Part shown: positions 1 through 12,010 of the stretch, piece by piece | Layout of the letters: the number at the start of each line of letters is the position of its first letter | Numbering within the stretch: the first letter of the stretch is position 1 | NCBI RefSeq assembly: GCF_033115175.1 | Contig: NC_084829.1 | Location: 132,838,996 to 132,902,995, forward strand | Source: Lepus europaeus | Taxonomy: Eukaryota > Chordata > Mammalia > Lagomorpha > Leporidae | Reading direction: 5' to 3' | DNA: 64,000 bases | Translations under genes and position numbers: made by a program | The notes under the pieces: generated by a model | What the model was told of the DNA's origin: nothing | Databases searched by the model: none | Seen by the model: the letters and a program-made list of their open reading frames with translations, nothing else

Positions 1-173
1 CTTTTTGTCATCTTTTGTAATTTATATGGCTCTTATTTTTCCATACAAATTTATACTATCTGTGCCTACAGTTCATTCACTGTATTGCCATATAATAATC
101 TATCCATGGCCATAATATTGACAAACTTGGCTTCACCTGGTTGTGCAAAGTAACCAATGGCAGATTAGTCTTT

Positions 174-1391
174 TTGTTTGTTTGTTTGTTTTGTTTTGTT
201 TTAAACTTTTATTTAATGAATATAAATTTCCAAAGTACAGATTATGGGTTACAATGGCTTCCCCCACCCCATAACTTCCCTCCCACCCATAGCCCTTCCC
301 TTTCCCGCTCCCTCTCCCCTTCCATTCACATCAAGATTCATTTTCAATTCTCTTTATATACAGAAGATCAGTTTAGAATATATTAACTAAAGATTTCAAC
401 AGTTTGCACCCACATAGCAACACAAAGTGAAAAAATACTGTTGGGAGTACTAGTTATAGCACTAAATAACAGTGTACAGCACATTAAAGACAGAGATCCT
501 ACATAATTTTTTTTAAAAATTAATTTTCTATGCCATTTCCAATTTAACACCAGGTTTTTTTTTCCATTTTCAATTATCTTTATATACAGAAGATCAATTC
601 AGTATATACTAAGTAAAGATTTCATCAGTTTGTACCCACACAGAAACACAAAGTGTAAAAATACTGTTTTAGTACTATTATAGCATCACTTCATATTAGA
701 CAACACATTAAGGATAGATCCCACATGAGATGTAAGTACACAGTGACTCCTGTTGTTGATTTAACAATTTGACACTCTTGTTTATGGCATCAGTAATCTC
801 CCTAGGCTCTAGTCATGAGTTGCCAAGGCTATGGAAGCCTTTAGAGTTCGCTGGCTTTGATCTTATTCCGATAGGGTCATAGTCAAAGTGGAAGTTCTCT
901 CCTCCCTTCAGAGAAAGGTACCTCCATCTTTGATGGCCCCGTTCTTCCCACTGGGATCTCACTCACAGAGATCTTTCATTTAGGTCTTCCTTTTTCTTTT
1001 CTTTTCCAGGGTGTCTTGGCTTTCCATGCCTACATACTCTCATGGGCTCTTCAGCTAGATCCGAATGCCTAAAGGGCTGATTCTGAGGCCAGAGTGCAGT
1101 GTAGGGCATCTGCCATTCTACGAGTCTGCTGTGTATCCCACTTCCCATGTTGGATCCTTCTCTCCCGTTTTGATTCTATCAGTTAGTATTAGCAGACACT
1201 TGTCTTGTTTGTGTGATCCCTTTGACTCTTAGACCTATCAGAGTGATCAATTGTGAACTGAAAGTGATCACTTGGACTAGTGAGATGGCATTGGTACATG
1301 CCACCTTGATGGGATTGTATTGGAATCCCCTGGCACATTTCTAACTCCACCATTTGGGGCAAGTCCTATTGAGCATGTCCCAAATTGTACA
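174..1391 (-). mobile_element. L1 3' end, 5'-truncated, antisense
   Basis: The tail appears first on the plus strand (AACTTTTATTTAATGAATAT), followed by the pyrimidine-rich 3' UTR. It is flanked by a perfect 15-bp duplication GGCAGATTAGTCTTT at 159-173 and 1392-1406. It contains 3' UTR only; the apparent reading frames in it are not genes. Confidence 0.92.
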
Positions 1392-1565
1392 GGCAGATTA
1401 GTCTTTATGATCGCTGGTATATTGTCTTGAAAAGCTGCCACTCTTTAGCCCCTGGAGGACTGTACCCTAGAGAATAAGGCATGTCCAGAAGTCTGAGTTA
1501 TATGCTGCTTTGTTGGTCATGAAAAATTCTTTGCAGGAAGGTCAAATTTAAATTTGCATTTTGGA

Positions 1566-1912
1566 GGCTGATGTTGTGGATTAAGCTGCTGCTTGTGACT
1601 CTGGCATCCTATATCAGAGCACCAGGTAGCATCCCAAATGTTCCACTTCTGATCCAGCTCCTTTCTAATGCACAAGGGAAGGCAGCAAAAGATGGGCCAA
1701 GAGCTTGGGCACCCACATGGGGGACCTGGAGAAGCTCCTGGCTCCTGGCTCCTGGCTTCGGATCGGCACAGTTCCGGCCATTGTAGCCATCTGGGAAGTG
1801 AATGGAAGACCTCTCTCTCTCTGTCTCTCTCTCTGCCTCTACTTTCTCTGTGTAACTCTCTCAAGTAAAAAAAATAAATAAATCTTTTAAAAAAAAAAAA
1901 AAAGAAAAGAAA
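1566..1912 (+). mobile_element. C-repeat SINE (CSINE)
   Basis: Lagomorph tRNA-derived SINE. The diagnostic blocks are a head with a degenerate RNA polymerase III box, the mid-block GATGGCCCAAG..TTGGGC.CC, the block CTCCTGGCTTCGGATCGGC, a CT tract and the tail AAATAAATAAATCTTTT plus oligo-A. All blocks are visible here. Later SINE entries rest on the same blocks. Confidence 0.9.
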
Positions 1913-2229
1913 AAGCAGATTCACAGTCTTGCTCATTCTTGGGCAGCTGCCATTGGCACTGTCCCATGGTCAAATAAATGACAACATAATGATCAGATTA
2001 ATGAAAAATGATTATGTACAGAAACTTGTGGGAAGAATTATTTAAGGATTCCACATGCACATAAATTTTGTTTCTCATGTCTCAGCACACCAAAAGGGCA
2101 GTAGTGATATGTCTATTTTTCATAATGCAGTATATACCCTTACTAAAGCATCTTAAGTTCCTAAGATAGACATGCAAAGACATAATAATAATTGACAGTT
2201 ATAAATAACCTTTGGAAGGAATCTTTTAT

Positions 2230-3020
2230 TCAAAAAATTCATAACCAGGCGAGACACAAAGACATACATCATGTGTAAAATTGGTTTACACAAAGGAACC
2301 TAACTATCACTCCACAGGAAATTAAACAGACAATAAGTCAAATTTGCCGGAAGGTCAATGCTTAAATAAACAGTTAGGGGTATCAGATAAAGAATGCTCC
2401 AAGAGACCTAATCAGATTATTCAAATAGGTTATATAGTCTTTTGCCTAATAATAATAATAATTTTAAGGGTTTAGTTGCACTATTATTGATTCCTATTCA
2501 GGATTAGGTAGCCCATTTCCATACAAGCATAGAGAGTCAATACTGAAAAATCTGTGGAATCATGGATAGCTGTTTTTGGCATAGTTACCATTTTAGAATC
2601 TAACCAGGGAACATACTCTACAGCTAAAGAAAGAAATTGAACAGTGTACCCAATCACAGGATAGACTTTTTAACTTCCATTTATGTTATATTCAAACTGC
2701 CCTAGAATCTATTGAGTATTTTAATTGGCTACTTAAACAACAGTTGAGGATGATAAGATATATTAACATTAAAATATGGTAAAAGGACTTATGCAAGCTA
2801 CTTACTTCCTGAACTCTAGAAACAGACATAATAGAGACATTCCTCTAAAGACATTTATTATTAATTCACATATACTAGGTGACTCAATGCTTTTTTATAG
2901 TTCCAAATCACCTAGACAAATACTTTATACTAAAATCCTTACACAAGTCAGGATACTGTTTACATGTTCCTACAACAGGGAGATACTTTAACCTAAGCTT
3001 CAGGGAATACTGTTTGGGCT
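2230..3020 (+). pseudogene. Endogenous retrovirus integrase fossil (pol 3' part)
   Basis: Stitching frames by eye, the region reads as a retroviral integrase: an N-terminal zinc-finger-like stretch (about 2300-2400), an ESNQGTYSTAKE block (about 2600-2650), a stretch near 2700-2755 ending LLKQQLRM, and a long C-terminal open stretch at 2776-2991. Compared with the usual DDE triad, the first Asp position reads Gly (QIGYIV), the second reads Asn (ESNQG), and the Glu may remain (SIEYFN). At least two frame changes and several stops break it, so it is inactive. No LTR was recognised. The class is uncertain, perhaps class I (ERV1-like). Confidence 0.65.
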
Positions 3021-3605
3021 ACTATGGGTAAAGGAACAATGGAAATGGCTAGATCTCTGATGCTTTTTCCTGTAAGACAAAGCCTGCCTGCTTTATGTGT
3101 GTCCCACTTAATTACTACTACTATTCTAATTTCTATCTGTGTGCTCTTACCATCAGCTACAGATTCACTTCTGTTTGCCCTGGTTCTAACTAAACTTAGA
3201 TTGTGCTTCCTGTTCGCTCTTGACAGTTTATGACTTTGCCACCTCCCATAATTACATACTTTTGCAATGTTGCCCAATGTCATGAACTCTGTCTTTTTTA
3301 TTTTCAGCAAACTCATTGGTAGAAGAAAACCAAAGGAGTATATATAAATATTGTTGTTTGCTTTTCTTTTTGCTCATATCATGCACAATTGATATAATAC
3401 CTGCTTGCTTTATATTTTTGGCACATGTAGCAATGGAACCTCTATCTTCCTCAGTGACTCTCTCTGTTGGCACCAAAGCTTCAACAGCCTACAACCTAAT
3501 GCCTAAATCTTTAGCGTATCATCTGCTACTCCTCTTCCACCACCTCCATCACAAGTGCTGGAGTCACCATTTCCATCACTGTCAACATTCCAAGGTACTG
3601 CCTAT
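3021..3605 (+). pseudogene. ERV fossil downstream of integrase (probable env region, left part)
   Basis: Sequence immediately following the integrase fossil and probably the same provirus. Hydrophobic open segments occur at 3024-3233 and 3316-3618, but no protein motif is recognisable. The assignment to env rests on its position after pol and on a proline-rich stretch near 3520-3600. It is interrupted at 3606 by a retrotransposed insert and resumes at 4954. Confidence 0.4.
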
Positions 3606-4953
3606 AAAACTGGAGTGACCCCTTGACTTGCATCCTCTGGTCTGCTTTAACACAAACCAGGAGGAAAAGAAAGCTCGGCCTCAGAAGCAATGGGTGGCAG
3701 GCCTATTAATGGCTGATCTGTACAGTGATCTGCCCTCAAGGAGACATAACAGGCCAGTCTACTGCAGTGGCTTTCAATGTGGTAAGCCTGGGCTTCAGCA
3801 GAAGTCAGCTTGTGAAGAGCCCTGGCAGCTCTGCCAAGAGTTGGATCACTGGAAATGGACCTGCCCTGGAGTCGAAGGATGCCCAGGTCAGAGCCACAGA
3901 TCTTATTGGCTCTAAGCTGAAAAGCCCTTCACTCAGCCCAACTTCCAAAGTGACCACTGCAGCTGAGGGGATGGTCAAGTAGGGTCAGCAACATTGCAGG
4001 CAGAACTGTCAATTTCTTGTTAGAGATGCCACCTGCCTTTACCTGGCCAGCTCTCCTCCCAGGCCAGCCAAGTAATGAAAGTCAACAGAGTGCCTTCCCC
4101 TAGGAGGTTCACACCTCCCTTAGGATATACCCCATGTGAAGAGATAGATAGGTCTGGGCCTCTTAACTTACAAGGCCTAAAGCCCACCAGATTATTATCA
4201 AGCCCCTTCTATCAGGTTCTATTTGCCTCTCAATCAGAAAACTTAATTGCAGCTTAGACAGCACCTTTCTTAGCTCCTCTAATAATGACTCTGTCCTTTG
4301 TTCTAGGCCCTGTCTAGTGCACTTGGGCCTCATTCCTTTGTAATCATAACCTCTACTCTACCACCAATGGCTCTACTCCCAACATGTGTGTACTGATGGT
4401 CCTCTTCCCCACTTAATGCTGTATAATTGTTCAAACCTGGTAAATGCCACTCTTAGGATCATTGGTTACTATCCTCACTCTGTCTTTTATGACCTTGTCT
4501 AAATATGATCAGAGTCGGCAAACTTGGAAGGCTTCCATAGCCTTGGCAACTCATGACGACAGCCTAGGATGGTTACTGGCGCCATAAACTAGAGTGTCAA
4601 TTTGTTGGGTCAACAACAGGAGCCACTGTGCACTTGCTCCTCATGTGGGATCTCTGTCCTTAATGTGCTGTCCATTGTGATTTAATGCTATAACTAGTAC
4701 TCAAACAGTATGTTTCACTTTGTGTTTCTATGTGGGTGCAAATTGTTGAAATCTTTATACTAAATTGATCTTCTGTATATAAAGAGAATTGAAAATGAAT
4801 CTTGATGCAAATGGAAGGGGAGAGGGAGCGGGAGAGGGGAGGGTTGCGGGTGGGAGGGAAGTTATGGGGGGGGGAGCCATTGTAATCCATAAGCTGTACA
4901 CTGGAAATTTATATTCATTAAATAAAAGTTAAAAAAAAAAAAACTGGAGTGAC
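3606..4953 (+). mobile_element. Chimeric retroinsert: ERV gag/protease fragment fused to L1 3' end
   Basis: A perfect 14-bp duplication AAAACTGGAGTGAC lies at 3606-3619 and 4940-4953. Between the copies, 3620 to about 4487 is retroviral-like and about 4488-4939 is the L1 3' UTR ending AATAAAAGTT plus oligo-A, both in plus orientation. The target CTAT/AAAACTGG matches an L1 endonuclease nick (TTTT/A on the other strand). No duplication brackets the L1 part alone. This points to one insertion event, with template switching from L1 RNA to ERV RNA. Confidence 0.7.
3620..4487 (+). pseudogene. ERV gag nucleocapsid / protease fragment
   Basis: One frame shows remnants of a double CCHC-type nucleocapsid: FQCGKPGLQQKSAC, with the zinc-binding His lost, followed by LDHWKWTCP. 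Farther on, frame-shifted, QFLVRDATC near 4008-4035 sits where a retropepsin active site would be; the Asp-Thr/Ser-Gly triad is gone. A conserved-looking PSPRRFTPPL segment follows. Stops and shifts make it non-coding. Overall it resembles a gamma-like (class I) retrovirus; the sequence past about 4150 is not assignable. Confidence 0.55.
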
Positions 4954-5972
4954 ATAGCGCCCCTATTGGATCTCCTATCACTTTCTCTCTGGATTGATTA
5001 CTTAGCCATTTAAGAGCACCTGTAAAACAGTGCAAGTTCATATAACTTTTTTCCAGATATCTCCCTAGAGGAAGAAGAAAATTCTCTTCTAGTGGGGAAT
5101 TCTAAAAAGGGCCCTTCTGAAACCACAGTTCCAACGAAAATTCCAGTTGGCATTGTACCTGCTATTCCCAGAATATCTGTAATCCCTTTTGCTAGAAATT
5201 TCTGTGATATTAATGCTAATAATAATATCTCCTAATAGTTTCCTGTTTGGCTCATTAGAATTTTGGCCTAATTGTCCCAGGGAAAGTTGTTGGCTTAGTC
5301 AGGGTGCAAACAAAAAAGGGAAATCTACTTTTGAGGATCCTGTCTTAGTAAAATGTGAGGCAGCTTTCTCCAACTAAATGAACTCTTCAGGTTACAGGAT
5401 TCCCTAACATGTTTTATTTTGGTAAAATGAACATTCATGACACTACTATTGCTATATGCCCATCATAAATATTTAGCACCCACCTATTCTGAAAGCATTC
5501 TCATATGGGAAAAGAATTTCCCAAGGTTGATACGCCTATATAATTTTCTCTGTCATAACTCGGTAGACAGAATGGGATTTTTGTCTTTATTAATTATTCA
5601 TGCTCATTTAACTCTCTCGAAAGATTATCATTAGGATGCTTTAGGCTCCTCTGAACCTAGATAAAAATCTTCTGTCATGGCATGATACTGATAGATCCCT
5701 AGTGTGTATGCTCCTCTAATACTCTTCCTACTGCTTAAGTAGTACCTTGTTCCTCTGTTTATAATGACAACAAAATCACAGTTTGCAGTAAAAGTTTTTA
5801 TCAAGGTGGTCCTGCATATTCCATAAGGCTCTTTCAGGAAAGAGAAAATCAGCCAATTAAAGCTTATATGCTGGATACTCTTACCTTGCAACTATGCACC
5901 CATAATTGTGGTAATTATTATGAAATTATTAAGAATAATTATTTTTTAATTTATGTTACATCAAGACAACTG

Positions 5973-6291
5973 AACCTGGACTGGCACTGGGGGTAGATTA
6001 AGCCTTTGCCTGTGATGCTGGCATCCCATATGGTCACTGGTTCCAGATCCAGATGTTCCACTTCTGATTCAGCTCCTTGCTAATGCACCAGGGAAAGCAG
6101 CGGAAGATGGCCCAAGTCCTTGGGAACCTGCACCCATGTGAGAGACTTGAAAGAAGTTCCTGGCTTTGGATCAGTCCAGCCCCAGCTGTTGTGATCGTCT
6201 GGGGAGTGAACCAGGGGATGGAAGACCTCTCTCTCTCTCTCTCTCTCTCTGCATTTCAAATAAATAAAAGCTAATTGTTTAAAAAAAAAAA
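5973..6291 (+). mobile_element. CSINE, full length
   Basis: Flanked by AAGACAACTG at 5963-5972 and 6292-6301. Inserted in the ERV fossil. Confidence 0.9.
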
Positions 6292-6463
6292 AAGACAACT
6301 GGACCTCTTGTTATAATTGTAAAACCATAGCTATTATGTAATCTTTTATCCTATCAGGTTAGATTTATAGCTTCACTTGCAGCTTCTGGTATTTCTGCTA
6401 TCAGACTGTGCTGCCTAATTTCTTATTTTAATAAAACATATTCTTCCTAACTTGAAAAATTTT

Positions 6464-6812
6464 AAAAATATTTATTTATTTGAAAGTCAGAGTTACACAG
6501 AGAGAGAAGGAGATGCAGAGAGAGAGGTCTTCAATCAGCTGGTTCACTCCCCAGATGGCCGCAATGGCCAGAGCTGTGCCGATCTGAAGCCAGGAGGCAG
6601 GAGCTTCTTCAGGGTCTCCCACATGGAGGCAGGGGCCCAGGGACTTGGGCCATCTTCTGCTGCTTTCCCAGGCCATAGCAGAGAGCTGAATCAGAAGTGG
6701 AGCATCCAGGACTCGAACTGGCTACCATATGGAATTCCATCACTGGTGCCCATATGGAATACCAGCATTGCAGGTGGTGGCTTTACCTGCTACACCACAG
6801 CGATGGCCCCCA
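6464..6812 (-). mobile_element. CSINE, antisense
   Basis: Poly-T/TATTTATTTATTT start and GATGGCCCC end. Imperfect duplication CCTAACTTGAAAAATTT / CCTAATGTGAAAATTT at its flanks. Confidence 0.88.
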
Positions 6813-7473
6813 CCTAATGTGAAAATTTGATTAATCCTGTTTCTATTTACCACACTCTATCTGTTAAATATCCTTTCACTCCCTCTTCTTCTATTTGTGG
6901 ATAAATCTGTCAACCAGCAGTAATCTTTTCTTTTTGTAACAAATCACTAAATCCCTACTAAACTTCAGGAAGTCTCCCCAAGAATCATGGGGTGACAAAT
7001 GTACCATTTGACTCGTTCTTATGTAATGCTCACATCAAATGCTCATAGTAATTCTACCTCTGAGGTATTAACAGTGGGTCTAAATCTAGTTGACCTTGTA
7101 GAATTGGGTGCTGAAATCGGGGGCAACTGCTTTACTATCTCTCTCCCTAATTCTACTACACGTAAGTTTCACTCTGAATGAACTAAATTAGCTCTTTCTC
7201 TTCACCCTCCCTATTCTGACAAAACTTCATTTCTCATTCATTATTCTCCTATTAAAATATTCGCTGTTGTCTCGTGGGTTTTTACCCAGATTCCAGAGAC
7301 ACTTTTCAACTCTGCAAAAACTACAGAGGCACTGTTCTTATTAAACATGAATCTCCTCCTGAAAATTCTTCTAAGGATCCTGTGAGGATCTATTTTTATA
7401 CTCTACCCATCACAGTTTGCCTTTGGTTGGTCTTCCAATCTATTGTTTATGAGCCCTCTTTTATGAGAAGCTG

Positions 7474-7818
7474 ATTTTGTGCAGTGGTTAAGATGCCACT
7501 TGGAATGCCCACAACTTATATTGGAGCTTCTGAGTTAAGTGCCAGCTTCATTCCCTATTCCAGCTTTTTGCTAATGCTCATCCAGGGAGGCAGTAAATGA
7601 TGACACAAATACTTGAATTCCTTTCACCAATGTGGGAGACTTTAATTTATTTCATGGCTCCTGGATTTGGCCGGATCCAAATCACAGCTGTTAAGAACAA
7701 TTGGAGATTTAATGAATGAATGGATGATTCTCTCTCTCTCTCTCTCCCCTCCCCTCCTTCTCCATCTCCCTCCCTCCCTCTCTCTGTTTCTTTTTCTCTT
7801 TCAAACAGAATAAATGCC
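7474..7818 (+). mobile_element. Old, diverged CSINE
   Basis: Retains CAGTGGTTAAGATGCCACTTGG and the CACCAATGTGGGAGAC block. The CT tract (7729-7790) has mutated into a CCCTCC-rich run. Confidence 0.8.
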
Positions 7819-7820
7819 TT

Positions 7821-8310
7821 TCAAAAATTAAAAATAGAACTGCCATATGATCCAGCAATCTTACTAGTCTGTATAGAACCAAAGGAAAGGAAATCGGCAT
7901 GTCAGAGGTATCTGTAATCCCATCTTCATTATAGCTCTATTCACAATAACCAAGATATGTAATCAACCTAGGTATATTTTAATAGATGAATGAATGAATA
8001 AAGAGAATGTGGTAATATACACAACAGAATACTGTTTGGATACAAAAGAAAGGAAATCTTATTTGCAAAAAACACATGACCTTACTCATATATAGAATCT
8101 AAAACAGTTGATATTAGAGAATATAGTAAAATGGTGGGATAATTATAGAGGAGCAGGGTCCAGGGGATGTTGGCCAAAGAATGCATAATTACAGTTAGGA
8201 ATAATATGTTTCAGAGATCTTTAGTACAACCTGGTGACTATAGCTATTAATATTGTTTTGTTCTCTTGAAAAACAAAAGGAATGTGTTTTTTTCACTACA
8301 AAAATGATAG
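7821..8310 (+). mobile_element. Ancient L1M 3' end
   Basis: Begins AGAACTGCCATATGATCCAG, the classic end of mammalian L1 ORF2. It continues through a 3' UTR with GGTGACTATAGCTATTAAT. Heavily diverged, so an old mammalian layer rather than rabbit-specific. Confidence 0.8.
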
Positions 8311-8328
8311 CTACATGAAGTAATATAT

Positions 8329-8537
8329 ATTTTTTAAAGATTTATTTTATTCATTTGAAAGACAGAGTTACAGAGGGAGGTAGAGATAGAGAGAGAGGTC
8401 TTCCATCAACTGGTTCATCCAGGCCATAGCAGAGAGCTGGATCGGAAGAGGAGTAGCCGGGACTAGAACCGGCATGCATATGGGATGCCGGCGCTTCAGG
8501 CCAGGGTTTTAATCTGCTGTGCCACAGCACTGGCCCC
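8329..8537 (-). mobile_element. CSINE, internally deleted, antisense
   Basis: Only about 210 bp: tail, CT part and head are present but the middle is missing. Perfect duplication GAAGTAATATAT at 8317-8328 and 8538-8549. Confidence 0.9.
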
Positions 8538-8965
8538 GAAGTAATATATTTTTATTAACTGAAGTTAAGCGATCCGATTATGAGATTTAGAGATTTATCC
8601 AGAGGCCATGTGAGAGAATGCTAAGACTGGAATTGAGATGTGTTGCTCACACTGGAGTGGGTATGGGGAATAAGAGAAGAAGGAGTCAGGAATGAATCCC
8701 AGACTTCCAACAGGCATAATTGTGAAGGCTGTTATGGGGTGATTTTTATATGAAGAACTTGTGTTTGCTTGCTGAAAAGGAGAAGCCAACAAGCAAGCAT
8801 AAACAAGAGTACGTTTTATATGAGTTGAACAGACAAAAAGATAAACTGGGAGGAGGCGTTGGAAGCATGAGCACAACAATGACCTTCAAGTTGGCTGTGT
8901 CCATTAGACAGAAAGGGTGACATGTATACTGTGATTCGAGCTCAAAACTGACGGTGAGTTATATA

Positions 8966-9145
8966 CAGTCATACACCATGTAATGACATTTTGGTCAATA
9001 GAAGACTGCATCTATGACTGTGATCTCACAAAATATATTGCTTAGTGATGCTGTAGTCATCTTTGCATAAGTACAATCTTTGATGTGTGACAAGTCACCT
9101 AATGGCATATCTCTCAGAACCTTCTCATTAAGTAACACAAGAATG
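8966..9145. mobile_element. Tigger-type MITE (MER2-like)
   Basis: Starts CAGTCATACACCATGTAATG after a TA. It ends with a degenerate inverted counterpart (CTCAGAACCTTCTCATTAAG..AATGTA), as in internally deleted Tigger/pogo DNA transposons. Confidence 0.65.
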
Positions 9146-9159
9146 TATTATTACTTTTT

Positions 9160-9545
9160 ATTTCAATTTATTTATTTTCACTTTTTATTTGAAATTCAGG
9201 TAGACAGATAGGCAGATATATTCTATCTGTTGGGCTCAAATGTCTGTGACAGCCAGGGCTGAACCAGGATGACCAAGAGAGAGTAACAAAGAAAGAGACA
9301 AACAGAGAACTTCCATCCTCTGGTTCAAACCCCAAATGCCAACAATGGAAGTTCCTAGGGTTGAAGCTAAAAGCCCCAAAATTTAATCCAGGTCTCCCAC
9401 ATCAGTAATGGAAACCCATGTGAGCCATCACCACTGCCTCGTAGGGTCTGCATTAGCGGAAAGCTGGAGTCAGAAGCTGGAGCCATGTACCAAATGTGGG
9501 CCTTCCAATACGGTACATAAGTATCTTAACTGCTAGGGAAGAACA
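9160..9545 (-). mobile_element. Old, diverged CSINE, antisense
   Basis: ACTTCCATCCTCTGGTTCA and CCAGGTCTCCCACAT blocks are present in inverted order. No clean duplication. Confidence 0.7.
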
Positions 9546-9842
9546 TACCCTTGAGTTTTTAAATTCTGTCTTTGCAACTATGAATTAGGTTGACAAAAGC
9601 AAAACAGATATTTAATAATAATAATAAATCTAATTTCTTGACCATGTACTATAAACTATATACAGTAAATTATTCAAACACTTGATAAATATATTATTGC
9701 ATTTTCAGAAAAATCCTATTTAATACCTAGAAAAATGCCAGAGAGTTGGAAAATATCTTGCTCTTACTTACTTTTGTATCCTTACATATAGATAACACAG
9801 TGACTGGCATAAAAAAATGTCCAATAAAAACTTTTTATGTCT

Positions 9843-10138
9843 GGGGCCAGTGTTGTGACACAGTGGGTTAAGCCACCACCTGCAATGCAGAACTTTGATT
9901 CTAATACAGCTCCCTGCTAATGTGCCTGGGAAAGCAACAGAGCATGGCCCAAGTGACTGGGCCCCTGGACCCAGGTGGGAGACCCAGACAAAGCTTCTGG
10001 CTCCTGGCTTTGCCTAGACCAGCCCTGGCCATTGTGGTCATTTAGGGAGTGAACTGGCAGAAGGAAGATCTCTCTGTCTCCCTTTCTCTCTCTCTCTGTG
10101 ACTCTGCCTTTCAAATAAGTAAAATAAATCTTTTAAAA
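9843..10138 (+). mobile_element. CSINE
   Basis: GGGGCCAGTGTTGTGACACAG head, CT tract at 10070-10097, AAATAAATCTTTT-type tail. The inverted hydrophobic reading frames here are artefacts. Confidence 0.88.
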
Positions 10139-10639
10139 AATTATATGAATGAGTACCTTCACAAGAACCCTGAAAGTTGTGTATTACGCATTTCATGAAT
10201 GAGAAAACTAAAATTAAGAAGTAAGTTGCTTTCTGCAATTGGACATTGCTAAACAGCTAATAATCACTAGTATTTGAACACAAACTTGGGAAAATATGTT
10301 TCTGGGGTATATTACAAAAAATGACACTGGTTTGCTGTATTTGCTGTCATATTTGCTGGTGGTAATGGAATTGATGAATAGAATCTAGAAGAATACATTA
10401 CCTGGGTAATGGCTACCACTTTTCACTTCACTTATTTTATGTAGAACTAGCCTGCAATCTAACTGCACATAGTCCAATATAGCATACAATAAAACAAATT
10501 GGTATTATGGTCTGCATTTTGTTTTCTAGTATTTCATTAGTCCTGGTAACTTAAACAATGTAGAAGAAAATCAATTGTTGATCTGTATGCTTTTTTCTTA
10601 TTCTTTCTTTTCAAAGTCTAATGTATTTATTTTTAATTT

Positions 10640-12010
10640 TTCCCAAAGAAATCTTTTATTTAATGAATACAAATTTCATAAGTACAACTTTAGGAATATA
10701 GTGATTCTTCCCACCATACTCACCCTCCCACCTACACTCCCACCCCTCCTCCTCTTCCCTCTCCCTTCCAGTCCCATTCTCCATTAAGATTCATTTTCAA
10801 TTAACTTTGTACACAAAAGACCAACTCTATACTAAGTAAAGATTTCAACAATTTGCACACACACACACACAAATACTGTTTGAGAACTAGTTTTAGAGTT
10901 AACTCTCATAATACGACTCATTGAGGACAGAGGTCCTTCATGGAGAGTTAATGCACAGTGACTCCTGTTGTTAATTTAACAATTTTTTAAGTTTATTTAT
11001 TTATTTATTTGACAGGTAGAGTTACTGACAGTGAGAGGGAGTGACAGAGAGAAAGGTCTTCCTTCAGTTGGTTCACTCCTCAGATGGCTGCTATGGCCAG
11101 AGCTACACCGATCCGAAGCCAGGAGCCAGGTGCTTCTTCCTGGTCTCCCATGTGGATGCAGGCACCCAAGCACTTGGACCATCCTCCACTGCCTTTCTGG
11201 GCCACAGCAGAGAGCTGGACTGGAAGAGGAGCAACCATGACTAGAACCTGGCACCCAGATGGGATTCCGGCACTGCAGGTGGAGGATTAGCCAAGTGAGC
11301 CATGGCACCGGCCCCTGTTAATTTAACAATTAACACTCTTATGTATGATGTCCGTCACCTGAGGCTCTTGACATGCACTGCATAGGCTATGGAAGCCTTT
11401 TGAGTCCACAAACTCCGTCAATATTTAGACAAGGCCATAAGCAAAATTCAAGTTCTCTCCTCCCTTCAGAGAAAAGTACATCCTTCTTCGATGGCCACTT
11501 CTTTCCACTGGGGTCTCTTTCACAGAGGTCCTTCATGTAGGACATTTTTTTGCCACAGTGTCTTGGCTATCCATGCCTGAAATGCTCTCATGGGCTTTGC
11601 AGCCACACCAGGATTCTTAAGGGCTTATTCTGCAGTCAGAGTGCTACTTATAATGATTGTCATTCTATGAGTCTGCTGTGTGGACTGCTTCCAATGTTGG
11701 AACATTTTCTCCTTTTTAATTCTATCTATTTTTAATACCTAACACTGATCCTATTTATATGGTCACTTTAACACTTAATCCTATCTATTTGTTCACTTTA
11801 ACACTTAATATGATCACTTTAACACTTAAGATAGTACTTTTACCACCCAGCCTAATGGGATTTGGAGTCCATGGCAAGTTTTTAAACTGTACCCCTAAAA
11901 GTAAGTCTGTAGGATTGTATGCAGAACTGTACAGCTTTCCAGTCACAAACTTCTTCCTCCCTCTGTTATTCCCATTCTTATTTTTAATGAGATCCGTATC
12001 TTTCAAATAA
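10640..12010 (-). mobile_element. Antisense L1 3' end of an older rabbit subfamily, split by a SINE
   Basis: Reads TCTTTTATTTAATGAATACA, then a 3' UTR distinct from the copies at 174 and 62291 but matching the element at 32610-35967, including the repeated phrase ATCACTTTAACACTTAA. Interrupted at 10985-11315 by a CSINE. Confidence 0.85.
10985..11315 (-). mobile_element. CSINE nested in L1, antisense
   Basis: Perfect 16-bp duplication TGTTAATTTAACAATT at 10969-10984 and 11316-11331, so it is younger than its L1 host. Confidence 0.95.

Larger units (their letters stand above)
4954..7470 (+). pseudogene. ERV fossil, probable env region, right part (SINE-interrupted)
   Basis: Continuation of the provirus after the chimeric insert. 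Degraded open stretches occur at 5189-5377, 5437-5634 and 6999-7181, the last including GAEIGGNCFTISLPN followed by a frame that continues to about 7430. Two SINEs (5973-6291 and 6464-6812) interrupt it. No intact frame, fusion peptide or transmembrane anchor is recognisable and no 3' LTR was found. Env assignment is by position only. Confidence 0.4.
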
